Source: Aurantiacibacter sp. MUD61
GTDB lineage: Bacteria; Pseudomonadota; Alphaproteobacteria; Sphingomonadales; Sphingomonadaceae
Assembly (NCBI RefSeq): GCF_027912455.1
Contig: NZ_CP115446.1
Coordinates: 705,501-769,500 of the forward strand
Reading direction: 5' to 3'
DNA length: 64,000 nucleotides
The position numbers were made by a program, and so were the translations under genes. Shown one piece after another: positions 1 to 8,221 of the stretch (position 1 is the first letter of the stretch; the number at the start of each line of letters is the position of its first letter). The notes under the pieces are model-generated. The model was given only the letters and a program-made list of their open reading frames with translations, searched no databases and was not told the origin of the DNA.

Positions 1-90
1 GATCCGGTTGTTCTGCATGGGGTTGCCGCCGCCACGATTGTTGTTGCGACCACCACCACGGCGACGATTGTTATTGCGATTGCTATTCAA
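1..90 (-). CDS. DUF4167 domain-containing protein, N-terminal fragment
   Basis: This is the first 30 codons of a gene that runs off the left edge. From a TTG at 88-90 the minus strand reads a basic, Asn/Arg/Gly-rich stretch ending in NNRI, which matches the low-complexity N-terminus of alphaproteobacterial DUF4167 proteins just before their conserved NRI-D-RARGN segment. An AAGGAAG motif lies about 10 bases upstream of the TTG. The position downstream of prmC on the same strand is the usual one in this group. The function of the family is unknown; the Arg/Gly-rich tail suggests nucleic acid binding (inference). The conserved domain itself lies outside the window. Confidence 0.7.
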   Translation of the reverse strand, partial: MNSNRNNNRRRGGGRNNNRGGGNPMQNNRI

Positions 91-140
91 AGGAACTTCG
101 CTTCCTTGTTGCGATCCCCGGCCTTTTCGGCGCGACGATT

Positions 141-172
141 TGCGCTTTTGCGCAAGGCACCCAAACGGGTGC
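141..172. other. two small hairpins in the prmC-DUF4167 gap
   Basis: The 194-base gap between prmC and the DUF4167 gene holds two perfect short inverted repeats: a 5-bp stem with a TTTT loop at 141-154 and a 6-bp stem (GCACCC/GGGTGC) with a 4-base loop at 157-172. Neither is followed by a clear T-run on the minus strand, so they look like 5' leader structure of the DUF4167 mRNA and not like a strong terminator. Nothing else is visible in this gap. Confidence 0.35.
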
Positions 173-284
173 GTGTTAGCCCTTCACCTGCATAGTCCTG
201 TGGCGGTCATCCCGCCTCAGCCAACAAATGTCGGTAGTTGCGGCGGAGAGCAAATCTGTCTGCATCTCCTGCCTGATTCGATAG

Positions 285-1139
285 CTAACTACTCGATTCG
301 GCTTTGCCAAGCCTTAATCGCAAGATCACCGCACGATCGCGCCCGGCCAGATCCTGGCGGACTTGCGCGGAAAATCCGTGATTGTTCGCTATTTCAGATA
401 CTTGCGCTTCTTGATTAGCTCCGATCTCGAGCACCGCGACGCCATTTTCTGTCAACAGATCGGGCAGCTGCGGTATCAATATCCGGTAATCATCGAGTCC
501 ATCTGCGCCAGCAAACAGCGCTTCGGCAGGTTCATAATTGCGCACATTGGGCGCAAGATCGGCATCGGTCTCGACATAGGGCGGATTGGCAATGATGAGG
601 TCGAACCGGCCCAGCTCGTCGGCCCAGCCCGCTTGCGTCCAGTCGCCCGGACGAATGTCGGCACGGCCGGCGAGACCCAGTTCCTGAGCATTCCTGCTGG
701 CGATGGCACGCGCGGGCTGCGAGCGTTCGATGCCGATTCCCTGCGCCTCGGGCAGCTCGGCCAGCAGCGTCAGCAGCAGCGCGCCGGAGCCTGTACCAAG
801 ATCGAGCACACGCCGCGCATCGGGTGCTGCGCTCAGCGCCGCGTCGACGACACTCTCGCTGTCAGCGCGGGGGATCAGGACGGCGGGAGTGACGCGAAAC
901 GGGCGCCCGTAAAACTCCTGTTCGCCGATGATATGGGCGACCGGCTCATGCTGCGCGCGGCGGTCGAGAAAGTCCGCGAACGAAGCGGGGGTGGCTTTGT
1001 CCTGATGCCGCAGCAACAGGTCCGAACGCGAACAGCCGAGCGCATGCGCCATCAGCAATTCGGCATCCAGACGCGGCGTATCGCTGGTGTTGCTGAGCAG
1101 CTTGGCAGCCTGAATAAGCGTTGTCCTGACTGTTGCCAT
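285..1139 (-). CDS. prmC: Peptide chain release factor N5-glutamine methyltransferase
   Basis: PrmC methylates the glutamine of the GGQ motif in release factors RF1 and RF2, which raises termination efficiency. The 284-residue product has the N-terminal helical domain, the SAM-binding motif LDLGTGSG (residues 112-119) and the catalytic NPPY motif at residues 185-188. I chose the ATG at 1137-1139. A longer open frame reaches 1232, but its extra 31 codons translate an interspersed palindromic repeat (reading as PELVEGR and similar) and are not family sequence. It lies 82 bases downstream of prfA, whose product is its substrate, so the two are very likely co-transcribed. Confidence 0.95.
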   Translation of the reverse strand: MATVRTTLIQAAKLLSNTSDTPRLDAELLMAHALGCSRSDLLLRHQDKATPASFADFLDRRAQHEPVAHIIGEQEFYGRPFRVTPAVLIPRADSESVVDAALSAAPDARRVLDLGTGSGALLLTLLAELPEAQGIGIERSQPARAIASRNAQELGLAGRADIRPGDWTQAGWADELGRFDLIIANPPYVETDADLAPNVRNYEPAEALFAGADGLDDYRILIPQLPDLLTENGVAVLEIGANQEAQVSEIANNHGFSAQVRQDLAGRDRAVILRLRLGKAESSS

Positions 1140-1147
1140 ACCCCGTT

Positions 1148-1213
1148 CCGTTCGTTCTGAGCTTGTCGAAGGGCGACCGCGCCAACGCCCTTCGACAAGC
1201 TCAGGACGAACGG
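1148..1213. repeat. Interspersed palindromic repeat, two-armed copy
   Basis: Two 28-base arms (1148-1175 and 1186-1213) form an inverted repeat with one mismatch and a 10-base loop. The core is TTCGTCCTGAGCTTGTCGAA. This is the widespread sphingomonad intergenic repeat that translates as PELVEG or RQAQDER in different frames. It sits between the prfA stop and the prmC start, so it is transcribed as a long hairpin inside the operon. Related copies occur at 42903-42927 (one arm) and, degenerate, at 47933-47958 inside a gene. Confidence 0.85.
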
Positions 1214-1221
1214 CTGTTGGT

Positions 1222-2289
1222 TTAATCCGCAAGCGCCGCCAGCCGCTTGGCCTCGTCCTCGGCGATCAGCGCATCGGTCAGCTCGCTCAGCCCTGGTCCA
1301 GCGAGCACTTCATCGAGCTTGTGCAGCGTCAGCCCGATCCGGTGATCGGTCACGCGGCCTTGCGGGAAATTATAGGTGCGAATGCGTTCGGAGCGGTCGC
1401 CGCTGCCGACCATCGCCTTGCGCGCCTCGGCCTCGGCCCCATGAGCCTCCTCGCGCCGCTTTTCGTAAAGCCGCGCGCGCAGCACTTTCATCGCCTTGTC
1501 CCGGTTCTTGTGCTGGCTGCGCTCGTCCTGCATCGCGACGACAATGCCGGTGGGCACGTGGGTGATCCGCACCGCGCTATCGGTGGTGTTGACGTGCTGT
1601 CCGCCCGCACCGCTGGAGCGGTAGATGTCGATGCGCAGGTCGTTGTCGTCGATCGAAACATCGACCTCGGTCGGCTCTGGCAGCACCGCAACGGTCGCCG
1701 CGCTGGTGTGGATGCGCCCGCCGCTTTCGGTGACAGGCACGCGCTGTACGCGGTGCACGCCGCTCTCGAATTTCATTTTGGCGAACACGCCTGAGCCGGT
1801 GACGTTCGCCACGATTTCCTTGAAGCCGCCGACTTCGGCTGCGTTCATGCTCACCGGCTCAACTTTCCAGCCGTTCTCCGCCGCGTAGCGTTCATACATG
1901 CGGAAAAGATCGCCCGCGAACAGCGCCGCTTCGTCCCCGCCCGTGCCCGCGCGGATTTCGAGCATCGCGGGGCGCTGGTCGGCGCTATCCTTGGGCAGCA
2001 TGGCGATGGAAAGCGCGCGCTCGGCCTGCGGCAACGCCTTCTTGAGCGTCTCCAGCTCCTCCTCCGCCATGGCTTTCATTTCGGGATCGGCGAGCATTTC
2101 GGTGAGTCCCGCGATTTCCTCGCGCATGGCCTGCACCTCGGCAGCCGACTTCGCGACCGGCTCCAGCTCGGCATAATCGCGCGAAGCCTGCACGAAGGCC
2201 TCGCCCTCCAGCTGCCCAGACGCCATCCGCGCCTCGAGCTCGGCGAAGCGGTTGGCGATCTGGTGAAGGCGTTCGGCTGGGATGGTCAC
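1222..2289 (-). CDS. prfA: Peptide chain release factor 1
   Basis: RF1 recognises UAA and UAG stop codons and triggers peptide release on the ribosome. The 355-residue product has the catalytic GGQ at residues 229-231 within [10 protein letters not shown], and the RF1-type tripeptide anticodon in the P-x-T form, here PVT at 185-187 (not the SPF type of RF2). The start is a GTG at 2287-2289 that overlaps the hisS stop by four bases (GTGA), indicating translational coupling with hisS. The product is followed by the prmC gene for its own methyltransferase. Length and motifs are normal for the family. Confidence 0.96.
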   Translation of the reverse strand: MTIPAERLHQIANRFAELEARMASGQLEGEAFVQASRDYAELEPVAKSAAEVQAMREEIAGLTEMLADPEMKAMAEEELETLKKALPQAERALSIAMLPKDSADQRPAMLEIRAGTGGDEAALFAGDLFRMYERYAAENGWKVEPVSMNAAEVGGFKEIVANVTGSGVFAKMKFESGVHRVQRVPVTESGGRIHTSAATVAVLPEPTEVDVSIDDNDLRIDIYRSSGAGGQHVNTTDSAVRITHVPTGIVVAMQDERSQHKNRDKAMKVLRARLYEKRREEAHGAEAEARKAMVGSGDRSERIRTYNFPQGRVTDHRIGLTLHKLDEVLAGPGLSELTDALIAEDEAKRLAALAD

Positions 2290-3680
2290 AGGGGATCGAC
2301 GATCTTGCCTGAGGGGAGCGTCCAAAAGACACTACCTTCAGGTTTAATTGGCATACGATCCGCTAAGGCTGGCGGCGAACCATTCTCGAACCCGTCCCAA
2401 TCCTCGAACAGAAAGTCCGCAATCACCTGTGGCAAAAGTGGTGCATGCAGGGGAGCTTGCTCGCCTGTCTTCATGGCCTTCAAGGTGACTTGACTAGCTG
2501 CCAATTCTTCATCTCCAATGACCACAGCATAACGAGCCCCAGCAGCATCTGCTCTGGCCATGCGCTTCTTCACCTTTCCGGTGGCGAATATCTCGGTCCG
2601 GTTTGAAGCATCGCGCAGCTTCCGGGCAATCTTTGCCGCTTCCAACTCGGCTGCTTCGCCCATTGGAATTATCGCAACGTCCAGTTCGTCTTGTGGGGCA
2701 GTCTCCCCAACCAGCATCGCCAGCCGCTCGATCCCCGCAGCCCAGCCCACCGCAGGCGTCGGCGCGCCGCCGAGGCTTTCCATTAAGCCATCATAACGCC
2801 CGCCGCCCAAAATCGTGCTCTGGCTACCCAGCGCATCCGCCGCCGCCGAGCCCTCATCCGGGATGAACTCGAACGCGGTGTGGCGGTAATAGTCGAGGCC
2901 GCGCACGAGGCTTTCGGCGCGCACCCATTTCACGCCTGCCGCATCGAGCCCACTCGTCACCGCATCGAAGAACGCCCGCGCCTCATCCGACAGGAACGCG
3001 TCAATCTTCGGCGCATCGGCGACGAATTTGCGGTCGCGCGGGTCTTTCGAGTCCAGAATGCGCAGCGGGTTCTTTTCGAGCCGCTCCTGCGATTCTTCGG
3101 AAAGCTCACCCTTCACCGCGCTGAAATACTCCACCAGCGCCGCGCGCCATGCTTCGCGGCTGTCGCCATCGCCCAGCGTGTTGAGGTGCAGCGTCACGCC
3201 CTCGATGCCCAGTTCGCGGATCACCTGGTCGGCCATTGCCAGCAGTTCGACATCGGCCTGCGGTTCGGCTGCGCCAATGATCTCAGCGTCGATCTGGTGA
3301 AACTGGCGATAGCGGCCCTTCTGCGGGCGCTCGTAGCGGAACAGCGGGCCGTGCGTCGCGACCTTGAGCGGCGCATGCTGCTGCCAGCCGTTGGAGAGGT
3401 AGGCGCGCGCAATCCCGGCCGTAAATTCGGGCCGCAGCGTGAGCGAGTCCCCGCCGCGATCCTCGAAGGAATACATTTCCTTGGAGACAACATCGGTCGT
3501 CTCACCAATCGCGCGGCTGAAAACCTCGGTCTTCTCGAACACCGGCATTTCCACGCGGCGGAAGCGGTAGAGCTTGCGCACGCGCTCGAATGTTTCGACG
3601 ACGAAAGCGAATGCCTCCGCCTCGGGTCCAAAAATATCCTGCGTTCCGCGGATCGCCTGCGGTGTATTGCCTTTTGCCAT
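2286..3680 (-). CDS. hisS: Histidine--tRNA ligase
   Basis: This class II synthetase charges tRNA-His with histidine. Motif 2 is seen as [16 protein letters not shown] and the motif 3 region as [12 protein letters not shown]; the C-terminal third carries the anticodon-binding fold. I chose the ATG at 3678-3680, giving 464 residues; upstream codons lack family similarity. The product is roughly 40 residues longer than I expect for bacterial HisRS, with an extra tail after the anticodon-binding domain that ends in [10 protein letters not shown]. The 3' third of the gene (about 2290-2650) also looks less GC-rich than the rest. The stop overlaps the prfA start. Confidence 0.95.
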   Translation of the reverse strand: MAKGNTPQAIRGTQDIFGPEAEAFAFVVETFERVRKLYRFRRVEMPVFEKTEVFSRAIGETTDVVSKEMYSFEDRGGDSLTLRPEFTAGIARAYLSNGWQQHAPLKVATHGPLFRYERPQKGRYRQFHQIDAEIIGAAEPQADVELLAMADQVIRELGIEGVTLHLNTLGDGDSREAWRAALVEYFSAVKGELSEESQERLEKNPLRILDSKDPRDRKFVADAPKIDAFLSDEARAFFDAVTSGLDAAGVKWVRAESLVRGLDYYRHTAFEFIPDEGSAAADALGSQSTILGGGRYDGLMESLGGAPTPAVGWAAGIERLAMLVGETAPQDELDVAIIPMGEAAELEAAKIARKLRDASNRTEIFATGKVKKRMARADAAGARYAVVIGDEELAASQVTLKAMKTGEQAPLHAPLLPQVIADFLFEDWDGFENGSPPALADRMPIKPEGSVFWTLPSGKIVDPL

Positions 3681-3822
3681 GGCGCGGCATCTAGGCAGGT
3701 TGCGCGCCAAGGGCAATTCCCCAACGGATGTTCGGGTTGGCAGAATGTCTAACTTGCGCTAGGCGGCGCGACAGTTTTGGGAGGGGGTGTCTTCAGATTC
3801 CACAAGGAACGGAACACCACCA

Positions 3823-4353
3823 ATGCGTATCGAACATATCCCGACGGGCGACAATCCGCCGGAGAGCCTGAATGTCATCATCGAAGTCCCGACGGGCGGC
3901 GAGCCGGTGAAGTACGAATTCGACAAGCAGTCGGGTGCACTGTTTGTCGACCGCATCCTGCACACGCCGATGCGCTATCCGGCCAATTACGGCTTCGTTC
4001 CGCACACGCTGTCGCCCGATGGCGATCCATTGGATGCGCTGGTAATCGCCCGTTCGCCTTTCATGGCCGGCTGCGTCGTCCGCGCGCGCCCGATCGGCGT
4101 GCTGAACCTCGAAGACGAGCATGGCGGCGATGAAAAGCTGATCTGCGTGCCGGTCGACACGACTTTCCCGTATTATTCGGACGTTGGCGAAACCAAGGAT
4201 CTGCCCAGCATCATCTTCCAGCAGATCGAGCACTTCTTCACCCACTACAAGGATCTCGAAGCCGAAAAGTGGGTCCGCGTTGGTGCATGGGGCGATGCCG
4301 CCGAAGCCAAGCGCGTTGTCGTGGAAGCCATCGAGCGCGCGAAGCAGGGCTGA
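3823..4353 (+). CDS. ppa: Inorganic pyrophosphatase
   Basis: This soluble family I enzyme hydrolyses pyrophosphate to two phosphates and so drives biosynthetic reactions forward. The 176-residue product has the family core, with YEFDK near the start, the substrate and metal-binding run DGDPLDALV and a later EDEHGGDEK segment. The ATG at 3823 was chosen because AAGGAACGGA lies just upstream and homologues begin with MRIE; the open frame extends 12 codons further up without similarity. It is transcribed divergently from hisS and is followed by a short terminator-like hairpin. Confidence 0.96.
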   Translation: MRIEHIPTGDNPPESLNVIIEVPTGGEPVKYEFDKQSGALFVDRILHTPMRYPANYGFVPHTLSPDGDPLDALVIARSPFMAGCVVRARPIGVLNLEDEHGGDEKLICVPVDTTFPYYSDVGETKDLPSIIFQQIEHFFTHYKDLEAEKWVRVGAWGDAAEAKRVVVEAIERAKQG

Positions 4354-4402
4354 TCTATCGGTGCGACTCGCGTGTGGGCGAAGCAGGGAAATGCTTTAGC
4401 CC

Positions 4403-4424
4403 CACGCGCGGGCGCGTGATTTTG
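4403..4424 (+). terminator. Putative terminator of ppa
   Basis: A 6-7 bp GC-rich stem (CACGCG pairing with CGCGTG, loop of about 4 bases) is followed by ATTTTG, about 50 bases after the ppa stop. The T-run is short, so strength is uncertain. A perfect TATAAT hexamer lies further on at 4514-4519, upstream of the small secreted-protein gene, but I see no matching -35 hexamer at standard spacing. Confidence 0.5.
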
Positions 4425-4582
4425 CGTAATAAAATTTCGCACGGCTTTTCAATGCGATAGTTAACGCGCCCAAGCGTTCAATTGGCGCGACCTACGCAGT
4501 CGTCCGGACTTAATATAATCCGATTCAAGGGCTTATCCTCATCCTCGTCCGCACTCAGCGGTCGCAATAATGAGGACTGACC

Positions 4583-4879
4583 ATGATGAAGAGAACCATG
4601 ATCGCCGGAGCAGCGCTGCTCGCAGCAATTGCCGCACCAACGGCTGTCGCCAATTCGAGCTACACGCCCAACCCGACCAAGCCGTTTTCCTACATCGACA
4701 ATTATTTCAACGGCGCTTACCAGCAGGTCGGCTACTTCATCCAGTATTGCGACGGTACAACCGAAGCGGCGCGCAAGCCGGGCGAGAATTACTTCTACAT
4801 CGAGATCGACGAAGGCTCCTGCCTCGGGGATTTGCCATTCCCCGGTGGCGGTGGTGGCGGTGGCCCGGGCGGTTCCTGA
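4583..4879 (+). CDS. Small secreted protein with poly-glycine tail
   Basis: I do not recognise this 98-residue protein. It starts with a clear Sec signal peptide (MMKRT, then an alanine-rich hydrophobic stretch) with probable cleavage after TAVA, giving a mature domain of about 60 residues rich in Tyr and Asn with two cysteines that could form a disulfide. It ends in a run of seven glycines followed by GPGGS. A GAGG-type ribosome site precedes the first of two adjacent ATGs. It stands alone between ppa and a strong bidirectional terminator, so it is probably its own transcription unit, acting in the periplasm or outside. Two other coding frames are open here but lack a signal peptide. Confidence 0.7.
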   Translation: MMKRTMIAGAALLAAIAAPTAVANSSYTPNPTKPFSYIDNYFNGAYQQVGYFIQYCDGTTEAARKPGENYFYIEIDEGSCLGDLPFPGGGGGGGPGGS

Positions 4880-4922
4880 TCCTTCATCACAGTGCTAGAA
4901 CCGGCTGAGCGATCGGCTGGCC

Positions 4923-4963
4923 AAAAAGCTCCCGGGCGTTCCGCTAAGCGCCCGGGAGTTTTT
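4923..4963. terminator. Bidirectional rho-independent terminator
   Basis: A perfect 10-bp GC-rich inverted repeat (4929-4938 with 4949-4958, 10-base loop) has TTTTT on its right (4959-4963) and AAAAA on its left (4923-4927), so it can stop transcripts from both directions. The stop codon of the leftward gene (4944-4946) lies in the loop, and its last codons form one arm of the stem. Confidence 0.9.
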
Positions 4964-5405
4964 GATTCAGGTCTTCTCTGAAGTAAAGGCGCGCGTGGTT
5001 TTCCGGGTTGGGCGGCGGATCGGCACGGTCGGCTGCTTCATTCAGCAACCATTCTACCTCGCGATCTTTCACATCGCCCGGCCCCTCTATCACATAGTGA
5101 TACATGCCCTTGTTGGCCCGGCGCAGCAGTTCGTCGTAGTCGATCATCCGGTCACCCTGCGGGAAATCATAGGTGACCCAATATCCGTGAAAACTGACGG
5201 TCACGATGGTGTGATCGAGGCTCATTCCCGGCGTGTGATGGATGCGAAGCAACCCGTCGCTTTCATCGACGATACGATTGGCCGTCGGCATGGCCTGGAC
5301 CACTGCCCGCAGCGCCTCGCGACCGATGGCCGCGAGCTCAGGGCCCTGCCTGTCGATCAGGGCATCGAGACGCTGGAGAGGGGAAAGGTCACTGCGATCA
5401 TTCAT
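4944..5405 (-). CDS. Conserved hypothetical protein, 153 aa
   Basis: I do not recognise this soluble protein. It has no signal peptide or membrane segment. It is acidic, with an N-terminal helical part and a central stretch of alternating hydrophobic residues (DHTIVTVSFHGYWVTYDF) that looks like beta strands, then a helical C-terminus. It starts 10 bases after the stop of the mechanosensitive channel gene and closes a three-gene operon with it. Its last codons encode part of the bidirectional terminator stem. A YbjN-like fold is conceivable but I cannot support it from motifs. Confidence 0.7.
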   Translation of the reverse strand: MNDRSDLSPLQRLDALIDRQGPELAAIGREALRAVVQAMPTANRIVDESDGLLRIHHTPGMSLDHTIVTVSFHGYWVTYDFPQGDRMIDYDELLRRANKGMYHYVIEGPGDVKDREVEWLLNEAADRADPPPNPENHARLYFREDLNQKLPGA

Positions 5406-5414
5406 CGCACCCGG

Positions 5415-6899
5415 CTATTCCACCGGGCGTGAGGAGTCGAGCAGGTCATCTGCCTGATCGCCGCCTGAGCTATCGCGCTCTTCCTCCACCATCCGGGCGA
5501 CTTCGTCTTCCGGCGCGACATCCACATCGACGTCAGTCGGGGTGGGCGTCGGAGCGGCGGACGGAGCTGGTGCGGGTTTTTGTGCGGGCGCCGGTGCGCG
5601 CGCCGGCTGATCGCCACTCTCGCCCACATTCTGGAACGGCAGTGTCGCGGTGCGCTGGTCGAAGCGCAGGCGGTAGATTGGCTCCGGAAGGGCAAAGCCT
5701 GCATCCTCCAGCGCGACCTTGGCAATCGCGATGGCGCGGCTTTTCGCCTTGTTGAAGTCGGCCTCGCGCTGGTCGATCCAGCCGAGGAATTGCAGCACGA
5801 CATTGGAATCGCCGACCTCGGTAATGCGGACTTCGGGTGGCGGATCATTGAGGACGAATGGCATGGCCGAGAGCGTGTCCCGGCCGAGCTGGCGCGCCGC
5901 CTCCGCATCGTCATCGGCATCCACGCCGAGCACGAAACCGAACCGACGCTGCGGGTTGCGGGTATAGTTTAGGATGGTGCCTTTGAAGACCGTGCTGTTG
6001 GGGATGCGCAGATGGTTGCCTTCCAGCGTCAGGATCACGGTCGCACGGCTGGTCAGGCGGATCACGCGGCCCTCATGCGTGCCGTCGATCACGATGTGAT
6101 CATTCGCGCGGAAAGGTTGCCGGAGCGAGAGCATCAGGCTGGCGACGTAATTCTCCACCGTATCGCGCATGGCAAAGCCCAGCGCGAGACCGATGACGCC
6201 CGCTCCGCCCAGCACCGCGCCCATCAGCGCGCCTGCTCCGATCATGTCGAGCGCGACAACAATGCCGAGTACGACGAAGACGAAGCGGATCGCGCTGACG
6301 ATCAGCTCGGCCAGAAAGGCGTTGGGGGTGATGCGATTCCACAGCGGACGGAAAGACGCGATGAGATAGCCGAGGAGGCCAATCGCAATCGCCACGATCA
6401 GCGCCAGCCCTGCAAGCGGGAGCATGCGCCAGAGGTCGGCAATGCGGTCCTCTATCCCGCCGATCCCTTCGCCGAGATCGACCGATACATCGCGCTCTAT
6501 CGAATTTTCGACCGTCACGACGCTGTCGAAGCCCAAGGCAATGGCCTCCGCGCGCGCAATCGCTGCGTCGTCCGGCGCAGTGCCGGACAGGGTCACCACA
6601 CCGTTGCTAGTACTCGGCGTCACGCCCGCAAGGCTTGGCACATTGGCAAAGATTTCGCTGAGGCGCGCAGTGATGCGCTCGTCCTCACCCTCCCTTTGCT
6701 CGGTTTCCATCGAGCGCGGCTCGGGCGCGGCGGCGGCATCCACGGCTTCAGCCGCCGCATCGCCGCCCGGCACTGCGGCCAGAACCGGCGCGGCCAGCGC
6801 GAGCAGAACGCCCGCCAGCACAATGGAAAATAGCTTCAGAGGAGCGCTGCCACGCCCTTGAACAGAAGTGTCAGGCCAATCGGCAAGCCAATCACGCAA
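5415..6899 (-). CDS. MscS-family mechanosensitive channel with N-terminal BON domain
   Basis: The protein is predicted to be a small-conductance mechanosensitive channel of the inner membrane. In order it has a signal-like hydrophobic segment, a BON-like domain (about residues 72-138, including the GVVTLSGTAPD turn), three membrane helices, the glycine/alanine-rich pore helix (GAVLGGAGVIGLALGFA), the MscS beta domain, and a long Pro/Ala-rich acidic cytoplasmic tail. The start is uncertain: the open frame begins at a TTG (6897-6899) that overlaps the upstream gene by 64 bases, while the signal sequence begins at LKLFSIVLAG, so a CTG or GTG near 6821-6839 is possible. It is the middle gene of a minus-strand operon. 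Confidence 0.85.
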   Translation of the reverse strand: MRDWLADWPDTSVQGRGSAPLKLFSIVLAGVLLALAAPVLAAVPGGDAAAEAVDAAAAPEPRSMETEQREGEDERITARLSEIFANVPSLAGVTPSTSNGVVTLSGTAPDDAAIARAEAIALGFDSVVTVENSIERDVSVDLGEGIGGIEDRIADLWRMLPLAGLALIVAIAIGLLGYLIASFRPLWNRITPNAFLAELIVSAIRFVFVVLGIVVALDMIGAGALMGAVLGGAGVIGLALGFAMRDTVENYVASLMLSLRQPFRANDHIVIDGTHEGRVIRLTSRATVILTLEGNHLRIPNSTVFKGTILNYTRNPQRRFGFVLGVDADDDAEAARQLGRDTLSAMPFVLNDPPPEVRITEVGDSNVVLQFLGWIDQREADFNKAKSRAIAIAKVALEDAGFALPEPIYRLRFDQRTATLPFQNVGESGDQPARAPAPAQKPAPAPSAAPTPTPTDVDVDVAPEDEVARMVEEERDSSGGDQADDLLDSSRPVE

Positions 6900-7225
6900 A
6901 GCCAGAATAAGCCCATCTCCTTCCTGAACATCGGTGCCAGGGTCGCATCATCAACCCCGCTTGCAGTCAGCTGTTCCCACCGTCGCTCGAGATAGCGACA
7001 GCCCGGAATGATGGCGATCACCAGCACGACGAGCGCGAAATAGGGCAGCACCGAGCCGCCACTGCTTTTGAGCTGGGTCATCGTCCAGAAAATATGCATG
7101 CCGGTGTACACCAGCAGGCCATAAGCGATGTGATCGCTTGCCTTGCGGTGCCATGTGGTGCCGCTGTGCTCTGCCTGTTCCGCCCGCTTTTGCGTTTGCG
7201 AAGTATCGGCCAGCGCCTTTGCCAT
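6836..7225 (-). CDS. Small multi-pass membrane protein, unknown function
   Basis: The 129-residue product has a hydrophilic N-terminus rich in Lys, Gln and Glu, then three hydrophobic segments (around IAYGLLVYTGMHIFW, VLPYFALVVLVIAII and LFWLCVIGLPIGLTLL). I do not recognise a family. It is the first gene of the operon with the BON-MscS channel and the 153-residue protein, overlapping the channel gene, so a role connected with membrane tension or osmotic response is possible (inference from position only). The ATG at 7223-7225 is the only good start. Confidence 0.65.
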   Translation of the reverse strand: MAKALADTSQTQKRAEQAEHSGTTWHRKASDHIAYGLLVYTGMHIFWTMTQLKSSGGSVLPYFALVVLVIAIIPGCRYLERRWEQLTASGVDDATLAPMFRKEMGLFWLCVIGLPIGLTLLFKGVAALL

Positions 7226-7387
7226 TGCGCGTCTCCCTCTCCAGAGAATCGGGAGCCTAGTCCCAAGCGGGGCATAGTTGCAAGCGCATCAACCAAATGT
7301 TCAGCAGCGGGACGGAAAAAGAGAGGCCATGCAGGAATCTTGCCAAACACCCTTCAAACGCCGCGAAAGCGTGCCTATGGAGAGGCT

Positions 7388-8203
7388 ATGAGCTCGCTCG
7401 ACAATGATCTGATCGATGAAGAGGCACTGGCCGAATCCATGGCCGAAGCGCCCTCCAACGCCGCGCCGGACCTGCCCGAAAGCGGCGGGCTGGAAGTGGT
7501 CTCCATCGCGAAGAGCTATGACAAGCGCAGCGTACTCTCGGACATCTCGCTGACGGTGGCGAAAGGCGAAGTGCTCGGCCTGCTCGGCCCCAACGGCGCG
7601 GGCAAGACCACCTGTTTCTATTCGATCATGGGTCTGGTGAAGCCCGATAGCGGCCGCATCCTGATGGACGGCGTCGATGTCACCAAGCTGCCCATGTATC
7701 GCCGCGCGATCCTCGGCCTTGGTTACCTCCCGCAGGAAACCAGCATTTTCCGCGGCATGACGGTGGAGCAGAATATACGCTGCGTGCTGGAAATGGTGGA
7801 GCCGGACAAGGACGTGCGCGAGCGTGAACTCGAACGCCTGCTCGATGAATTCGGCCTCACCCGCCTGCGCGAAAGCCCGGCCATGGCGCTTTCTGGCGGG
7901 GAACGCCGCCGCTGCGAAATCGCCCGTGCGCTCGCCGCGAACCCTTCGATCATGCTGCTGGATGAGCCCTTTGCCGGGATCGATCCGCTCTCGATCAGCG
8001 ACATTCGCGACCTGGTGAAAGACCTCAAAAGCCGCGGTATCGGCGTGCTGATCACCGATCACAATGTCCGCGAAACCCTCGATATCGTCGATCGCGCCTG
8101 CATCATCTACGGCGGCCAGGTGCTGTTCGCAGGCAGCCCGCAGGAGCTGGTGGCGGACGAGAATGTGAAGCGCCTCTACCTCGGCGACAATTTCGAGCTG
8201 TGA
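7388..8203 (+). CDS. lptB: LPS export ABC transporter ATP-binding protein
   Basis: LptB is the ATPase of the LptB2FG complex that pulls lipopolysaccharide from the inner membrane to the LptC-LptA bridge. The 271-residue product has Walker A GPNGAGKT at 67-74, the signature LSGGERRR, Walker B IMLLDEPF and an N-terminal extension of about 30 residues before the ABC core, as is usual in sphingomonads. The ATG at 7388 follows GGAGAGG. rpoN follows 18 bases after the stop, the classic lptB-rpoN arrangement, but lptC and lptA are not upstream here; the neighbouring gene on that side points the other way. Confidence 0.93.
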   Translation: MSSLDNDLIDEEALAESMAEAPSNAAPDLPESGGLEVVSIAKSYDKRSVLSDISLTVAKGEVLGLLGPNGAGKTTCFYSIMGLVKPDSGRILMDGVDVTKLPMYRRAILGLGYLPQETSIFRGMTVEQNIRCVLEMVEPDKDVRERELERLLDEFGLTRLRESPAMALSGGERRRCEIARALAANPSIMLLDEPFAGIDPLSISDIRDLVKDLKSRGIGVLITDHNVRETLDIVDRACIIYGGQVLFAGSPQELVADENVKRLYLGDNFEL

Positions 8204-8221
8204 TGCTGGTCAGGTAACCCT

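Noticed and set aside
1140..1232. Extension of prmC by 31 codons at the N-terminus
   Set aside because: These codons translate the palindromic repeat, and the family starts at the ATG at 1137-1139.
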